A stretch of DNA of 64,000 bases from contig DFOS01000019.1 in the NCBI GenBank assembly GCA_002376845.1, forward strand, positions 1-64,000, read 5' to 3'. Under the pieces are notes generated by a model. It worked only from the letters and a program-made list of their open reading frames with translations. It had not been told where the DNA came from and searched no databases. A program made the translations under genes and the position numbers. The DNA is from Bdellovibrionaceae bacterium UBA3535 (lineage in GTDB: Bacteria; Bdellovibrionota; Bdellovibrionia; Bdellovibrionales; UBA840). Numbering within the stretch: position 1 is the stretch's first letter; every line of letters starts with the position of its first letter. Below, in pieces: positions 51,831 to 61,199 of this stretch.

Positions 51831-53363
51831 TCAGAAATTTCGCTTACGAATGTATAAAGTCAATGTAAGCCAAATAACTAGCAAAATGTAGGGCTGAATA
51901 CCAGCAGATTTTGTATACCAGCTTGTTCTGGGCGATTGTTGATAGGAGATGTCAAAGTAGTAGCCCTTTTTTTCGCGTAATTCTGACATTTCAAGTACCT
52001 TGCCGCTGGCTTCTATGGCCGTGCTGATTCCGGTATTGGTTGCGCGTACCAAAGGCCTGCGAAATTCGATGGCGCGTGCTAGCGTCATATACATATGTTG
52101 GTAGGGCTCAAAGGTATTTCCAAACCAAGAATCATTGGTAACATTTAGTAAAAGGGTAGCACCGTTTTTAACGGACTGAGCTACATAGTTCGGGTATAAA
52201 CCTTCGTAGCAAATTTGTGGTCCCATAACAAAATCATTATTTTGTCTAAAAACAGTGGAGCCTTCACCGCGGCCAAAATGGGATATTGCGGGTATATACT
52301 TTTCTACTAATCTTCGCAGCTTTGGACGGTTTTCCGTTCCAGGAAAATATTCGCCAAAGGCCAATAGATGGTGCTTGCTATACATATCTTTCATGATGCC
52401 GTCGCTACCTATATAGCCAATGCTATTAAAGATTTGATCGCCGCGATAAGAGTATACCCCTGTGATAATAGGAGTTTGAAATTCTCGAGCAAGATCGGCA
52501 ATGCGTCTGGTGTATTGCGAATTCAGTCTGCCTAAATTCATAAATAGAGGCATGGCCGTTTCGGGCCAAACAACATAATCCGCGGCTCGATTCGTTAAAT
52601 CGTTTCGGCTTAAGTTTATATATTCATCAATTATATAATCTTTGTATCGTCCTTTTTGCTCTGCCTTGTGCTTGAAGAAGTTTCCTATATTGGCTTGTGC
52701 AATATAAAAAGTAGTCTTCGTATCTGTTTTTTCCCAATTTTGCTGTTTCCAATAACCTACTAGGTTCATCACTAACATGACGCCAACAAAGCTTACAGCC
52801 AGTGTACGGCGCTTAAAGTTTATGATGAAATAGTAGAATGCTAGGTTGATCAGTAGTGTAAGTAGGCTTAAGCCCCAGAAGCCAAATACATCTGCCATTT
52901 GCATAAGAGGGAGACCACTGGTAATCCAGCTATATCCCATATGCCAAGGAAAAATCATGGGAAAAAACCATTCGCTAAGAACAAACAAGATGCAAAAACT
53001 AAGTAGGCTAAGCGGACTCTTTTTTGCAAAGATTTTTTCGTACAACCAAGTGCTAATGCAAAAGTGTAAGTTTGCAAAAGCGCAAAACGCCATCAAGCCG
53101 AGATAACCAAAAATCTTTGGCATTTGTCCAAATTCAATAATGGTATGAGCCACCCAGTGAAAGCCAATCAAAGTAAGTATGTACTGTGTAATCCAAGAGT
53201 AAAAAACTTTCTTTTTAGTGGGGATGTCTTTACGTAAGAGCAGGAAAAAAGGCAAAAAGGCAATCCAAGCTAATAATTGGGGGCCAGGAATGTAGGCGAA
53301 ACCTATCAAGATGCCACTGAGCACAGCCAGTTGCCAAGGCTTTAACTTTTCCATCCATTTCAT
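51831..53363 (-). CDS. lnt: Apolipoprotein N-acyltransferase
   Basis: Lnt adds the third acyl chain to lipoproteins in the inner membrane, consistent with the many lipoproteins here. This 510-residue protein has seven to eight membrane helices to about residue 210 and a periplasmic nitrilase-type domain with the catalytic triad: Glu in VVWPETAMP, Lys in SKHHLLAFGEYFPG and Cys in GPQICYEGLYP. NVTNDSWFG and the C-terminal ATNTGIS segment are also typical. The start has no clear ribosome site; ATG at codon 4 is possible. Same strand and direction as mutS2. Confidence 0.95.
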   Translation of the reverse strand: MKWMEKLKPWQLAVLSGILIGFAYIPGPQLLAWIAFLPFFLLLRKDIPTKKKVFYSWITQYILTLIGFHWVAHTIIEFGQMPKIFGYLGLMAFCAFANLHFCISTWLYEKIFAKKSPLSLLSFCILFVLSEWFFPMIFPWHMGYSWITSGLPLMQMADVFGFWGLSLLTLLINLAFYYFIINFKRRTLAVSFVGVMLVMNLVGYWKQQNWEKTDTKTTFYIAQANIGNFFKHKAEQKGRYKDYIIDEYINLSRNDLTNRAADYVVWPETAMPLFMNLGRLNSQYTRRIADLAREFQTPIITGVYSYRGDQIFNSIGYIGSDGIMKDMYSKHHLLAFGEYFPGTENRPKLRRLVEKYIPAISHFGRGEGSTVFRQNNDFVMGPQICYEGLYPNYVAQSVKNGATLLLNVTNDSWFGNTFEPYQHMYMTLARAIEFRRPLVRATNTGISTAIEASGKVLEMSELREKKGYYFDISYQQSPRTSWYTKSAGIQPYILLVIWLTLTLYIRKRNF

Positions 53364-53426
53364 ACATAGATTAGAACGGATTTCCGAAAGTCTTGCAAAT
53401 AGTTATAAAGCTTTCTAACATAAATT

Positions 53427-53963
53427 ATGCCGCAAAATATTAGTCAGTTTGAAACCTGTCCTAGCTGCAATAAACCCAAACACCTTGATATAGAGGAATG
53501 TCCCTATTGCGGCGTAATTTACAAGAAGGTTGCCTTGCAGGCAGAAGATTTCGGCCCGCAAGCACAGATGGATCTGGATTTGCTGGAGAAATGGCAAAGT
53601 TTATTGGAAGATTATGAAAACCTAAATGCCCATGAAGACTTTTTGCAAATGGCGTTGATGAAAAAGAATTTGCCCTTTGCCTCACAGCAGTACCGCAAGA
53701 TCCTAGAGGTGAATCCTAATGATGAATTGGCAAAGAAGATGCAAGATAAAATCATCAATCTTGTTAGTGTTAGCTTTATGAGTACTAAGCGAGATGTGGG
53801 CACTCCGAAAAAACCTTCTTATATGACTTATCTTTTTGTGTTTTTGGCAATTTCATTTTCCGTATTGGCCATGATTGTGAAAAAGCCATCCTTATATTTT
53901 GTTGCGGCTTTTTGCTTGCTTGTGATTTTTGCGGTCCGATTTTTAAAAAATAGGTTTGAGTAA
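53427..53963 (+). CDS. Zinc-ribbon membrane protein
   Basis: A 178-residue protein with an N-terminal zinc ribbon (CPSCNKPKHLDIEECPYCG), a helical region that may hold one TPR-like unit (PFASQQYRKILEVNPNDELAKKM), and two membrane helices near residues 130-150 and 152-172. Zinc ribbons at membrane proteins are common but function is unknown. Divergent from lnt with about 60 bases between. The ATG lacks a clear ribosome site. Confidence 0.72.
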   Translation: MPQNISQFETCPSCNKPKHLDIEECPYCGVIYKKVALQAEDFGPQAQMDLDLLEKWQSLLEDYENLNAHEDFLQMALMKKNLPFASQQYRKILEVNPNDELAKKMQDKIINLVSVSFMSTKRDVGTPKKPSYMTYLFVFLAISFSVLAMIVKKPSLYFVAAFCLLVIFAVRFLKNRFE

Positions 53964-53967
53964 ACAA

Positions 53968-53999
53968 CAGGAGAGATCGGGGGAAATTGACCTCTCCTG
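53968..53999. terminator. Hairpin between convergent genes
   Basis: CAGGAGAG ... CTCTCCTG, eight pairs with a 16-base loop, lies between the stop of the zinc-ribbon gene and that of the convergent protease gene. T tracts are weak, so it may act as a bidirectional mRNA 3' end rather than a classic intrinsic terminator. Confidence 0.55.
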
Positions 54000-54007
54000 C
54001 TGCCACT

Positions 54008-55270
54008 CTATAGCTGATTGGTAAAGGCTTTTACCAATTCAGCCAAATCATTTATATTGTTATTATCACTATTACTGGTTTCTTCAGAGGCATAAAAGGA
54101 CTGGGTGCTCAAGCTTCGTCCGCCCGTAATGGTACGGTCGGTACCCTGCATGGCCAATGCGGCCCAAGAGTTTAGGATACCAGCCGTTTTTGTTTTCCCC
54201 TTTAAAGAGTCATCGTAATCAGCTGTGGATAGAATTTGCTTTTTTACATCTTGGTAGTCCATCTTGGGGTTGTTGGCATAAATTAGAGCTGCCACGCCTG
54301 TTACCAAGGGCGCTGCTTGCGATGTACCAGTAAGTAGTCCGTATTTTCCGCCAGGAATTGTAGAAAAAATATTTTTACCAGGAGCCGCAATATGTACTGT
54401 ATTGGTACCATAATTGGAGGAACTTAAAACTCGAGTTTTCGGGTCGATGGCTGTAACGGATATTATATTATCTAGCTTGTAACTAGCAGGGTAGTAGCGA
54501 ATCTCATCGGAATTGTTGTGCTCGTTACCGGCTGCAGCCACAATAAGAATGCCTTTTTCATAACTTTCCTTTACGGCCTTAAACTCTTCCGAGCTAAATT
54601 CGTTGCCGCCACCAGAGTAGTTAATAATTTTGGCTCCCATTTTGTTTGCGTATTTTATCGCTTTGATCGTATTTCCTAAATTATTGTTAAAAGTAGACTT
54701 TGGATCATAGTACTTTAAAACCATAAGGCTAACTTTGGGAGCGATACCGCTAATCCCAATGCCGTTGCCGCCTTCTGCACCAATGATGCCGGCAACATGG
54801 GTTCCATGCCCATGGTTGTCACTTAAGTCATTGTTGTTGCCAACAAAGTTCCAGCCATGAACATCATCAATATAACCATTATTATCATCGTCTAAGCCAT
54901 TGGTGGCTTTGTCGCGCCCTTTTGCATCTTTACCTATTTCGCCTGGATTGCGCCATAGATTCGCTTTTAAATCAGGGTGATCAACGTCAATTCCCGTATC
55001 TATTACTGCCACCACAATGTCGCGGCTGCCTTGGGTAATTTGCCAAGCTTTAGAAGCCTTCACATTGGATTTGATGGCGTCGTTAAAGGCCCAGTTCTTT
55101 TGCATGGATGGGTCGTTTAAAAGCACGCTCTTTTCGCTTTTAGTAGATGGCACAATCTCGCTAAGATTACCAAAGTTGCTCGGTGTACGCGTAGTTGGGC
55201 TTTCAGTTTGCATGTATCCTAGCACCAGGCTAAGAGCTGCAAAGGCAAAGATATATTTAATGTATTGCAT
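54008..55270 (-). CDS. Subtilisin-like serine protease (S8)
   Basis: A 420-residue secreted protease. Signal peptide at residues 1-20 (MQYIKYIFAFAALSLVLGYM), a short propeptide region, then the triad: Asp in VAVIDTGIDVDHPDL, His in DNHGHGTHVAGIIGA and Ser in GTSQAAPLVTG. Asn for the oxyanion hole is in AAAGNEHNN. The insert GEIGKDAKGRDKATNGLDDDNNGYIDD carries a calcium-binding-like Asp loop. The C-terminal 40 residues after the domain are Ser/Asn-rich. Start at ATG 55270 after GGGGGAAATCC. Likely an extracellular or periplasmic protease. Confidence 0.94.
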   Translation of the reverse strand: MQYIKYIFAFAALSLVLGYMQTESPTTRTPSNFGNLSEIVPSTKSEKSVLLNDPSMQKNWAFNDAIKSNVKASKAWQITQGSRDIVVAVIDTGIDVDHPDLKANLWRNPGEIGKDAKGRDKATNGLDDDNNGYIDDVHGWNFVGNNNDLSDNHGHGTHVAGIIGAEGGNGIGISGIAPKVSLMVLKYYDPKSTFNNNLGNTIKAIKYANKMGAKIINYSGGGNEFSSEEFKAVKESYEKGILIVAAAGNEHNNSDEIRYYPASYKLDNIISVTAIDPKTRVLSSSNYGTNTVHIAAPGKNIFSTIPGGKYGLLTGTSQAAPLVTGVAALIYANNPKMDYQDVKKQILSTADYDDSLKGKTKTAGILNSWAALAMQGTDRTITGGRSLSTQSFYASEETSNSDNNNINDLAELVKAFTNQL

Positions 55271-55415
55271 GGATTTCCCCCGTTTCTTATGCATTTAAGT
55301 TGCAAGAGGGGTGCCATGTGTGAGAATCTAAGTATCTAATATTATTGAGCAATATTCTGTTTTTTAGCTAGCCTCTGTGCAAGCCTTGGGGGTTTGTAAA
55401 AGATATTTACAGGTT

Positions 55416-55429
55416 TCTCATTTTGAGAC
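55416..55429. promoter_or_regulatory. Second copy of the palindrome core
   Basis: TCTCATTTTGAGAC, identical to the core of the 17-base palindrome at 33781-33797. Here it overlaps the end of a gene and lies about 145 bases downstream of the protease start on the other side, so a regulatory role is doubtful for this copy. Confidence 0.3.
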
Positions 55430-56245
55430 GAATTGAAAAATGCCCACATGCTGGGTAAGCACGTCTTCCGATGTCACGCGAAGCTTAAGCTTGCTGGCGG
55501 TCCACCAAGTAACATTTCCGCCAAAGTAGCCACCAAAAAATATGGGCAAAGAAATGGATTTAATTTGATCGGTGTTGGCTCGCATGGTTTTGTACTCGCC
55601 GTTCTCATCCTCTAGGTAGTAGACGCGAGTTTCTCTTTTGTTTTTACCCAAGGAATTGGGATGAACCTTTACATTCACCCGATCACCCTTATCGTTTAGA
55701 CCTGTTAGCTGGTAAACTCGGCGCCAGTCCTTGTCTATATTCACTTGCAAGGTCGTAGTTTCTGATTGCAAATTTTTATAAAAAACAAGCTGCAGTTCTA
55801 CAGGTTTGTTGCGAGGGGTATTTCTCCAACAGCGGCCAGGATCGAAACCAAAGTTTAGACTGATGATCTCGTATTGATCTCCGCTTTCTTTGCCACTACC
55901 GATTTCTTTTTCACTATCCAAGAGATCACCAATGGCGCTATTGCAATACTTGCCAAGCAAATCTATTGGTGGACCAGCCATATCACGGTAAAAAGCCACA
56001 AAAGGTATGTCGTCTTGCAGTTGAAATTCTATGTAAATATCAATCAGCGGGTCTGCGTGAAAGTCAGCATCTGGATCAGGGTTGATATTGAGATCATCTA
56101 GTGGGCTGGCAGAAATGGAGGTATCAAAAGCGCCCTGGTAAAAGCCCTGTTCACTTTTTAGGGATTTCGCAATACTTCTAGGTAAAGAGCCTGCGAAAGC
56201 AAAGTTTGCGTAAAAAAAAACTGTTATAAAAAACCACGATTTCAT
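55418..56245 (-). CDS. Secreted protein of unknown function
   Basis: A 275-residue protein with a clear signal peptide (MKSWFFITVFFYANFAFAGS). The mature part is beta-rich; two Cys (LGKYCNSAIG and GRCWRNT) may form a disulfide. There is an acidic Asp-rich stretch (DDLNINPDPDADFHADP). No family recognised. It ends within a copy of the palindrome core at 55416-55429, which supplies its stop codon. Same strand as the protease and transglycosylase genes on either side. Confidence 0.68.
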   Translation of the reverse strand: MKSWFFITVFFYANFAFAGSLPRSIAKSLKSEQGFYQGAFDTSISASPLDDLNINPDPDADFHADPLIDIYIEFQLQDDIPFVAFYRDMAGPPIDLLGKYCNSAIGDLLDSEKEIGSGKESGDQYEIISLNFGFDPGRCWRNTPRNKPVELQLVFYKNLQSETTTLQVNIDKDWRRVYQLTGLNDKGDRVNVKVHPNSLGKNKRETRVYYLEDENGEYKTMRANTDQIKSISLPIFFGGYFGGNVTWWTASKLKLRVTSEDVLTQHVGIFQFVSK

Positions 56246-56301
56246 GGGACTTTTATATCATAAAAAGCTGGCGTTTATAGGTAGGCTATAAAGATTACCA
56301 G

Positions 56302-58509
56302 CTAGTTCGTGCTAACTTCTTCGGAGATTTGGCTAGTATAAGTTTTTACATAGTTTTCTAGGCTATCAAAGGCCCAATGCGGAAATGGAATTTTATCCAC
56401 TGCGTAGTTCATGCGTTTGTAGATCATGAAATTGCGAAAGATCAACTTAACATAGCCTTTGGTTTCTGCATAGGGAATGTCTTCGATAAAGGTCAAGGCA
56501 TCCCCTCTGTAGCGAGTTCGAAGCCATCCATGTACAGCCGTATAGGCTGCATTGTAGCTGGCCACGCTAATGATAAACTGATTGTCAAAACGCTCTCGCA
56601 GGGTCTTTAGGTGAGAGGTACCAATGGGAATATTGATCCTGGGCTTGTAAAGATCCTCTGTTTGGTTAAGAGCAATATTGTGCTGGGCCGCTATGCGAAA
56701 AGCTTCTTTTGGTAAAACTTGCATAAGCCCATAGGCATCGGCATGGCTACGAGCGTTGGGATCAAAAGCGGATTCTTGCCGAATGATGGATAAGATAAAT
56801 TCGGGGCTAACGCCATATTTGTCCGATGCTTCCACAATGATATCGTAGTAGGGGCGAGGAAAGAAAAACTCTGGATCTATAGCAAGTAATTCTAGTTGCT
56901 CCTCTTCATCAAAGTAAGCCATGCGAACAAACATGCCCCGGTAATCCTTAGCAAGTTTGTAATAGCTAAGGTATTTCACCACTTCGTCACGGTTTAGTTT
57001 ATGGAATTTGATGGTTTTTAATAGGTGCCTGGCCGCTTCTAGCTCATTGGTGGCAATCAACCACTGCAATGTGGATTCAGTGCTATGGGAAGCTTTTAAA
57101 CGAAGATCCTCCATATCCATGCCTTTTTTAGATCGCAAGTGTGGGATTTCCTCATCAATTTCAGCATAGGCCACTAGGCCGTAGTAGCCAAAGGGATCTT
57201 CCTTTGTTAGCTTTTTAAATAATTTTTCTGCTTTTCTTTTTTCGCCCAAACTTTGCAGGGTTTTGGCTAGCCAAAAGCTGTATTTGTCTTGCAGATGTTT
57301 TTCGTCGGTATTATCAAGCAGTTGCTGAAAGCTTTCCTTTGCTTCTTGGTAGCGGCCTAATTTGCGCGTATTCCAGGCTTTTACCCATAAAACTTTATCC
57401 AAGACTTCGTTTGAGTCTTTGACTTCTTTAAGGGCCAGATCTGCCATGGCAATGGCCGCCTCAAAGTTTTCTTTTTCTTCTTCCATACGTGCCAAAAGCC
57501 AATAAACTTCTTGCAGACTTTGTTGGTCCTTTAAGATTTTGGCAGTTTCCTCTAGCAGCTTGCGTGCTTTGGTGACTTGTGATTTCGTCCAAAGCGAGCG
57601 CGCCACCTTCATATTGATATACAGCAACTCTTTTTGATAATAGTTGGATTTTTTGTTTTGGCGATACATACGCTTCGTAAATGCCGCCCATTGTTCACTG
57701 GCTAGTAAGTAGCGACGAGTATCGTTTTGTAGTTTGTAGACCTTGATAATTCCTTGAAAGGCTCTTTTCTTTGCAATGTAGGTAGATCGAGGGTGATTCA
57801 GAACCTTTTTGTAATAGATTCTAGCTTTAGCAAAATCACGAGCCCTTCGAAAATCATAGGCAATCTTTAACCAGTCTTCACGGTCATATTTTTTTTGTAA
57901 CCGTGGAGCCAATCGGTATAAACGTCTTTCTAAGTATTTTTCTTGATCTTTATTTTTAAGAATTTTAGCAGCGGCGATGGCCTCTTTTGTGTAATTTACT
58001 TTTTCATGCATGATGCGAGATTTTTTTGATTGCACCAAAGCATAGTGCATAATTTGTTCTTGGTTATTTAGCTCCTTAGCTTTTTGATAGGCCAAATCCT
58101 CTTTGTAATCTTCTAGCCACTCCTCGGCTTCACTAAGCTGTAGACCAAACAAATCGTTGGTTCTTTTTGAATTCGGGCAGATCTCGTAGGAGCGAATCTC
58201 CGCTAAGTGATACAAGGGAAATTGTTCATCTTTTGCTAAATCAGCAAATAGCTCGCAGGATTTTTGCGGCGACTCCTCTCGATAAGCTTGCGCTCTTTTG
58301 TACTTAACCCACCAGCGCGTGGAGGGCTCCTCTGGGCTTTCGCTAAGGATGACATTCAAATCCTTTTCGATTTGCTCTAAGCTTCTTTCTCCATCCACAA
58401 CATTAAACGAATTAAGAGGAGTGATTTTTAATCCCTGCTTGCTAGATAGGGAGGAGCAGCTGCTAACTAATGTAAAGAGTACGATGGCGGGTAGGAAAAA
58501 GATATTCAT
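56302..58509 (-). CDS. Soluble lytic murein transglycosylase-like lipoprotein
   Basis: A 735-residue protein: lipobox VSSC (Cys18), a long alpha-helical solenoid (TPR-like units about residues 60-530), and a C-terminal Slt domain with SPEFILSIIRQESAFDPNA (catalytic Glu in QES), AYGLMQVLPKEA and VASYNAAYTAVHGWL. The architecture is that of E. coli Slt70 but longer and lipid-anchored. It would cleave peptidoglycan glycan strands. Start at ATG 58509; the frame remains open for 12 more codons with another ATG at 58545 and no strong ribosome site for either. Confidence 0.92.
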   Translation of the reverse strand: MNIFFLPAIVLFTLVSSCSSLSSKQGLKITPLNSFNVVDGERSLEQIEKDLNVILSESPEEPSTRWWVKYKRAQAYREESPQKSCELFADLAKDEQFPLYHLAEIRSYEICPNSKRTNDLFGLQLSEAEEWLEDYKEDLAYQKAKELNNQEQIMHYALVQSKKSRIMHEKVNYTKEAIAAAKILKNKDQEKYLERRLYRLAPRLQKKYDREDWLKIAYDFRRARDFAKARIYYKKVLNHPRSTYIAKKRAFQGIIKVYKLQNDTRRYLLASEQWAAFTKRMYRQNKKSNYYQKELLYINMKVARSLWTKSQVTKARKLLEETAKILKDQQSLQEVYWLLARMEEEKENFEAAIAMADLALKEVKDSNEVLDKVLWVKAWNTRKLGRYQEAKESFQQLLDNTDEKHLQDKYSFWLAKTLQSLGEKRKAEKLFKKLTKEDPFGYYGLVAYAEIDEEIPHLRSKKGMDMEDLRLKASHSTESTLQWLIATNELEAARHLLKTIKFHKLNRDEVVKYLSYYKLAKDYRGMFVRMAYFDEEEQLELLAIDPEFFFPRPYYDIIVEASDKYGVSPEFILSIIRQESAFDPNARSHADAYGLMQVLPKEAFRIAAQHNIALNQTEDLYKPRINIPIGTSHLKTLRERFDNQFIISVASYNAAYTAVHGWLRTRYRGDALTFIEDIPYAETKGYVKLIFRNFMIYKRMNYAVDKIPFPHWAFDSLENYVKTYTSQISEEVSTN

Positions 58510-58551
58510 ACCTATCAGGATAGGGCTATTCGAAGGCGAATTCAATGCTAA

Positions 58552-59148
58552 TCAAATCTGACTTAAGTCTTGCAGCAAAGAATTCAAGGTTAACCAGTCG
58601 TTTTCTGAATATGCTAGTAGTCCATGTGGCGCTTGATACTTAATGGTTTTGGAAGCGTAGCTAAGGTTTTCTGCGCTTCTTAGTGGGTCTTCAGGGTTAT
58701 TTAATACAAAAACGGTTTTATCTACAAAGACTTTGGATTGGTCGCGTACTTTGTATTTGGAGAGCAAGATCTCTTTCCATATATCATAATTACTTAGTAT
58801 TTTTTTAGCTTCGCTTTTAAATTCTTGAGAGATTTTATTTGGATAGGCATAGGAGTCTAAAAACACGTCCAATTTATATTTTAAAGAGCGTTTTAACAGG
58901 GCTTTGGTTAAAAAAGGACTTTTTAAGTAGATGGGCATTTTTTGACTTTGTTTATTTCTCTGGATAATTGGATTTACAGCCAAAACCTTTTGTTCCTGCA
59001 CGGTCTCCACCCTTTGGGGGGCATTGGAATCTAGTAGGGCAATATCCCCTTCACTCAAGGCCCAGGTAATTCTAGGTAGTTGTTTTTTTAAAAGTGCAAA
59101 ATGCAAATCCCCAAAGGGAAAGCTAGGGTAGTAATGAACCCTAGTCAT
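58552..59148 (-). CDS. Hypothetical protein
   Basis: A 198-residue cytoplasmic-looking protein (MTRVHYYPSFPFGDLHFALLKKQLP...), with mixed strands and helices and no signal. Starts within the end of the upstream barrel-like gene (eight-base overlap), so it is translationally coupled; a TTG at 59160 is an alternative start. It lies between an outer-membrane-like protein and the transglycosylase on the same strand. No family recognised. Confidence 0.62.
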   Translation of the reverse strand: MTRVHYYPSFPFGDLHFALLKKQLPRITWALSEGDIALLDSNAPQRVETVQEQKVLAVNPIIQRNKQSQKMPIYLKSPFLTKALLKRSLKYKLDVFLDSYAYPNKISQEFKSEAKKILSNYDIWKEILLSKYKVRDQSKVFVDKTVFVLNNPEDPLRSAENLSYASKTIKYQAPHGLLAYSENDWLTLNSLLQDLSQI

Positions 59149-59764
59149 AGTATTGATCAAGAGGGCTAGAAAGTTTTGTGTCTAGCAAGAAAACAATTTG
59201 AAAGGATACATAATTGAACGCCTCATCAAGACTGGTGCCCAATTCTCCGTAAAGGTAAACGTCCTCCCATTCAAAATGCTTGTACTTGGAACCAATGATA
59301 AATTGAAATGGGTTTTCGGCATCCTCTTCGTTGGTTAGAGTTACTCCATAGGCCAAAGCGCCATAAGGGGAGATTTGCCCGTAATCAAAATCAAAGCGCT
59401 TGCTGACAAAGGATTTGAATTGCGCCACCACAAAATCATTGTCCTCTTCGTTGGCAAACGTTGCGCCAAAAATAAAGCCAATGGCGGGTTGTCCTTCATA
59501 GTCTGGATAAGGGACAAATTTAATATTGCCACCAGCAGAAAAGTCCGTGGCTCCGGTACCAATATCACCTAAAAACTCCAGGCTCTCGCTGAGGCCCAAA
59601 TTGTAACGGCCGGCAAAGTTGATGCCATCATTTTTGTTAAAAACGAATTGTGACTCGGCTCCAAGGCTTTGCTCGCCTTTTGGCAGCACCTCGCCATCGG
59701 TCATTAAGCTCAGATATGCTTGAGCTGGCAAAGAAAAAAGTAGAATCAAAATTGCCAAACGCAT
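59141..59764 (-). CDS. Secreted beta-barrel-like protein
   Basis: A 207-residue protein with signal peptide MRLAILILLFSLPAQAYL. The rest alternates short strands with polar and Gly residues (INFAGRYNLGLSESLEFLGDIGTGATDFSAGGNIKFVP, QISPYGALAYGVTL, VYLYGELGTSLDEAFNYVSFQIVFLL), an outer-membrane barrel pattern of about eight strands. Start at ATG 59764 with GGAGG seven bases upstream. No named family recognised. Divergent from rmuC. Confidence 0.72.
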   Translation of the reverse strand: MRLAILILLFSLPAQAYLSLMTDGEVLPKGEQSLGAESQFVFNKNDGINFAGRYNLGLSESLEFLGDIGTGATDFSAGGNIKFVPYPDYEGQPAIGFIFGATFANEEDNDFVVAQFKSFVSKRFDFDYGQISPYGALAYGVTLTNEEDAENPFQFIIGSKYKHFEWEDVYLYGELGTSLDEAFNYVSFQIVFLLDTKLSSPLDQYYD

Positions 59765-59831
59765 TGTTGCCTCCAAACTTGCCAAACCACCTTTGCTCGA
59801 CTAGCTTAAAGCCGAATAAAAAGGATAGTTT

Positions 59832-61004
59832 ATGCTAGCATGGATCATTGTCGCAGTTCTAGTTTTTTTACTACTTTATTTTGTCTTGCATTACCGTATG
59901 AAGTACCTGGCCACAATACGTGAGTTGGAGCTGGAACGCCAAATGCTTGGCCATCATAAAGAAACTTTTCAATCCATTGCCAGTGAGGTTTTAGATAAAA
60001 ACAACGAGCGCTTTTTGCAAATGGCTGCAGAGCGATTGGAAAAGAAAAATATGGAGGCTTCCTTTCAATTTGAAAAAAAATCGAAGGATTTTGAGCAAAT
60101 GCTAAGCCCCATGCGCGAGCTAATGGAAAAAATGCAGCAAGATTTGCGTTCAGTCGAAAAGCAGCGAGTGGAACAATTCGGCCATTTAAAGGAAAGTCTT
60201 GGGCAGATGCGAGATTTGAATGAAAAGCTTCGCCTTGAGACCACCACTTTAAGTAATGCTTTAAAAAGACCAGAGGTGCGCGGCTCCTGGGGGGAAATCC
60301 AGTTGCGCCGAGTGGTGGAGCTTGCCGGAATGTCGGCCTATTGTGATTTTCAAGAGCAGGTTTCGCAAAAAGGTGAGGGGCGTTTGCATAGGCCAGACAT
60401 GGTGGTGCATATGCCAAGCGGCAGAAGCATTATCATTGATGCTAAGGCTGTTATGGATGCTTTTTTGGAGGCGATGGAGGCCAAGTCTTCAGAAGCTAGA
60501 AAGGCAGCTCTTGGCAAGCATGCGCAAAATATGCGTGCAAGAGTGCGGGAGTTGGCGAAAAAATCTTATTGGGAACAGTTTGATAAAAGCCCCGAGTTTG
60601 TGGTTTTATTTGTCCCTAACGAGGCACTATTGGCGGCCGCAGTAGAAGTGGACCGAGCGTTGATTGAAGATGCGCTAGAGGCATCCATTATCATAGCCAC
60701 ACCAACGAATTTGGTCTCTTTGCTGAAAGCCATAGCCTATGGCTGGCAGCAGGAAAAGGTGCAGGAAAACGCTAAAAAAATTGTGGAGGCAGCCAAAGAG
60801 TTTTACCAGCGTTTGAGTCCGTGGCTGAAAAAAATGGAAGATGTGGGGCAAAAGATGGATGGTGCCGTAAAATCCTACAATGAAAGTATGGGCTCGCTCG
60901 AATCGCGAGTGCTTCCACAGGTCAGACGTATGCGAGAGATGGCATTTCCTGATAAGGAAGACTTACCCACGCCCAAGCAAATTGATAAAGTTCCTAGAAC
61001 CTAA
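59832..61004 (+). CDS. rmuC: DNA recombination protein RmuC
   Basis: A 390-residue RmuC, a putative nuclease-scaffold limiting inversions at inverted repeats. It has an N-terminal membrane helix (about residues 3-20), a coiled coil to about residue 130, then the core: RPEVRGSWGEIQLRRVVELAGM, IIIDAKAVMDAF, and FVVLFVPNEALLAAAVEVD with ATPTNLVSLLKAIAYGWQQEK. Divergent from the barrel-like gene. Ends about 95 bases before tRNA-His. Length typical. Confidence 0.95.
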   Translation: MLAWIIVAVLVFLLLYFVLHYRMKYLATIRELELERQMLGHHKETFQSIASEVLDKNNERFLQMAAERLEKKNMEASFQFEKKSKDFEQMLSPMRELMEKMQQDLRSVEKQRVEQFGHLKESLGQMRDLNEKLRLETTTLSNALKRPEVRGSWGEIQLRRVVELAGMSAYCDFQEQVSQKGEGRLHRPDMVVHMPSGRSIIIDAKAVMDAFLEAMEAKSSEARKAALGKHAQNMRARVRELAKKSYWEQFDKSPEFVVLFVPNEALLAAAVEVDRALIEDALEASIIIATPTNLVSLLKAIAYGWQQEKVQENAKKIVEAAKEFYQRLSPWLKKMEDVGQKMDGAVKSYNESMGSLESRVLPQVRRMREMAFPDKEDLPTPKQIDKVPRT

Positions 61005-61059
61005 GCTGCTAAAATTTAAGCAAAGCTTTCATTGTTAGCAAGTCTTGGGGGATTTCAAC

Positions 61060-61088
61060 TTGCCAATTCTACAGCTCTACGTCATAAA
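61060..61088 (+). promoter_or_regulatory. Promoter-like pair ahead of tRNA-His
   Basis: TTGCCA (61060-61065) and CATAAA (61083-61088) are separated by 17 bases, with the predicted start about five bases before the tRNA. Each box has one or two mismatches to consensus. Confidence 0.45.
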
Positions 61089-61099
61089 AGAGGCTCAGT

Positions 61100-61176
61100 G
61101 GCGGCCGTAGCTCAGTTGGTAGAGCCCCGGATTGTGATTCCGGTTGTCGCGGGTTCAAGCCCCGTCGGTCGCCCCA
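61100..61176 (+). tRNA. tRNA-His (GUG)
   Basis: A complete 77-base tRNA with the extra G at -1 (GGCGGCCG start) opposite C73 and encoded CCA. D arm GCTCAGTTGGTAGAGC, anticodon stem CCGGA/TCCGG with loop TTGTGAT, giving GTG, and T arm GCGGG-TTCAAGC-CCCGT. It is a queuosine substrate for the QueA/Tgt pathway encoded at the start of the window. A decayed transposase fragment begins 24 bases after it, on the opposite strand. Confidence 0.96.
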
Positions 61177-61199
61177 TTTTCCTTTTTCGAGAACAACCG

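Noticed and set aside
59845..60417. 190-codon minus-strand frame
   Set aside because: Antisense to rmuC, whose conserved motifs are clear; product shows no family features.
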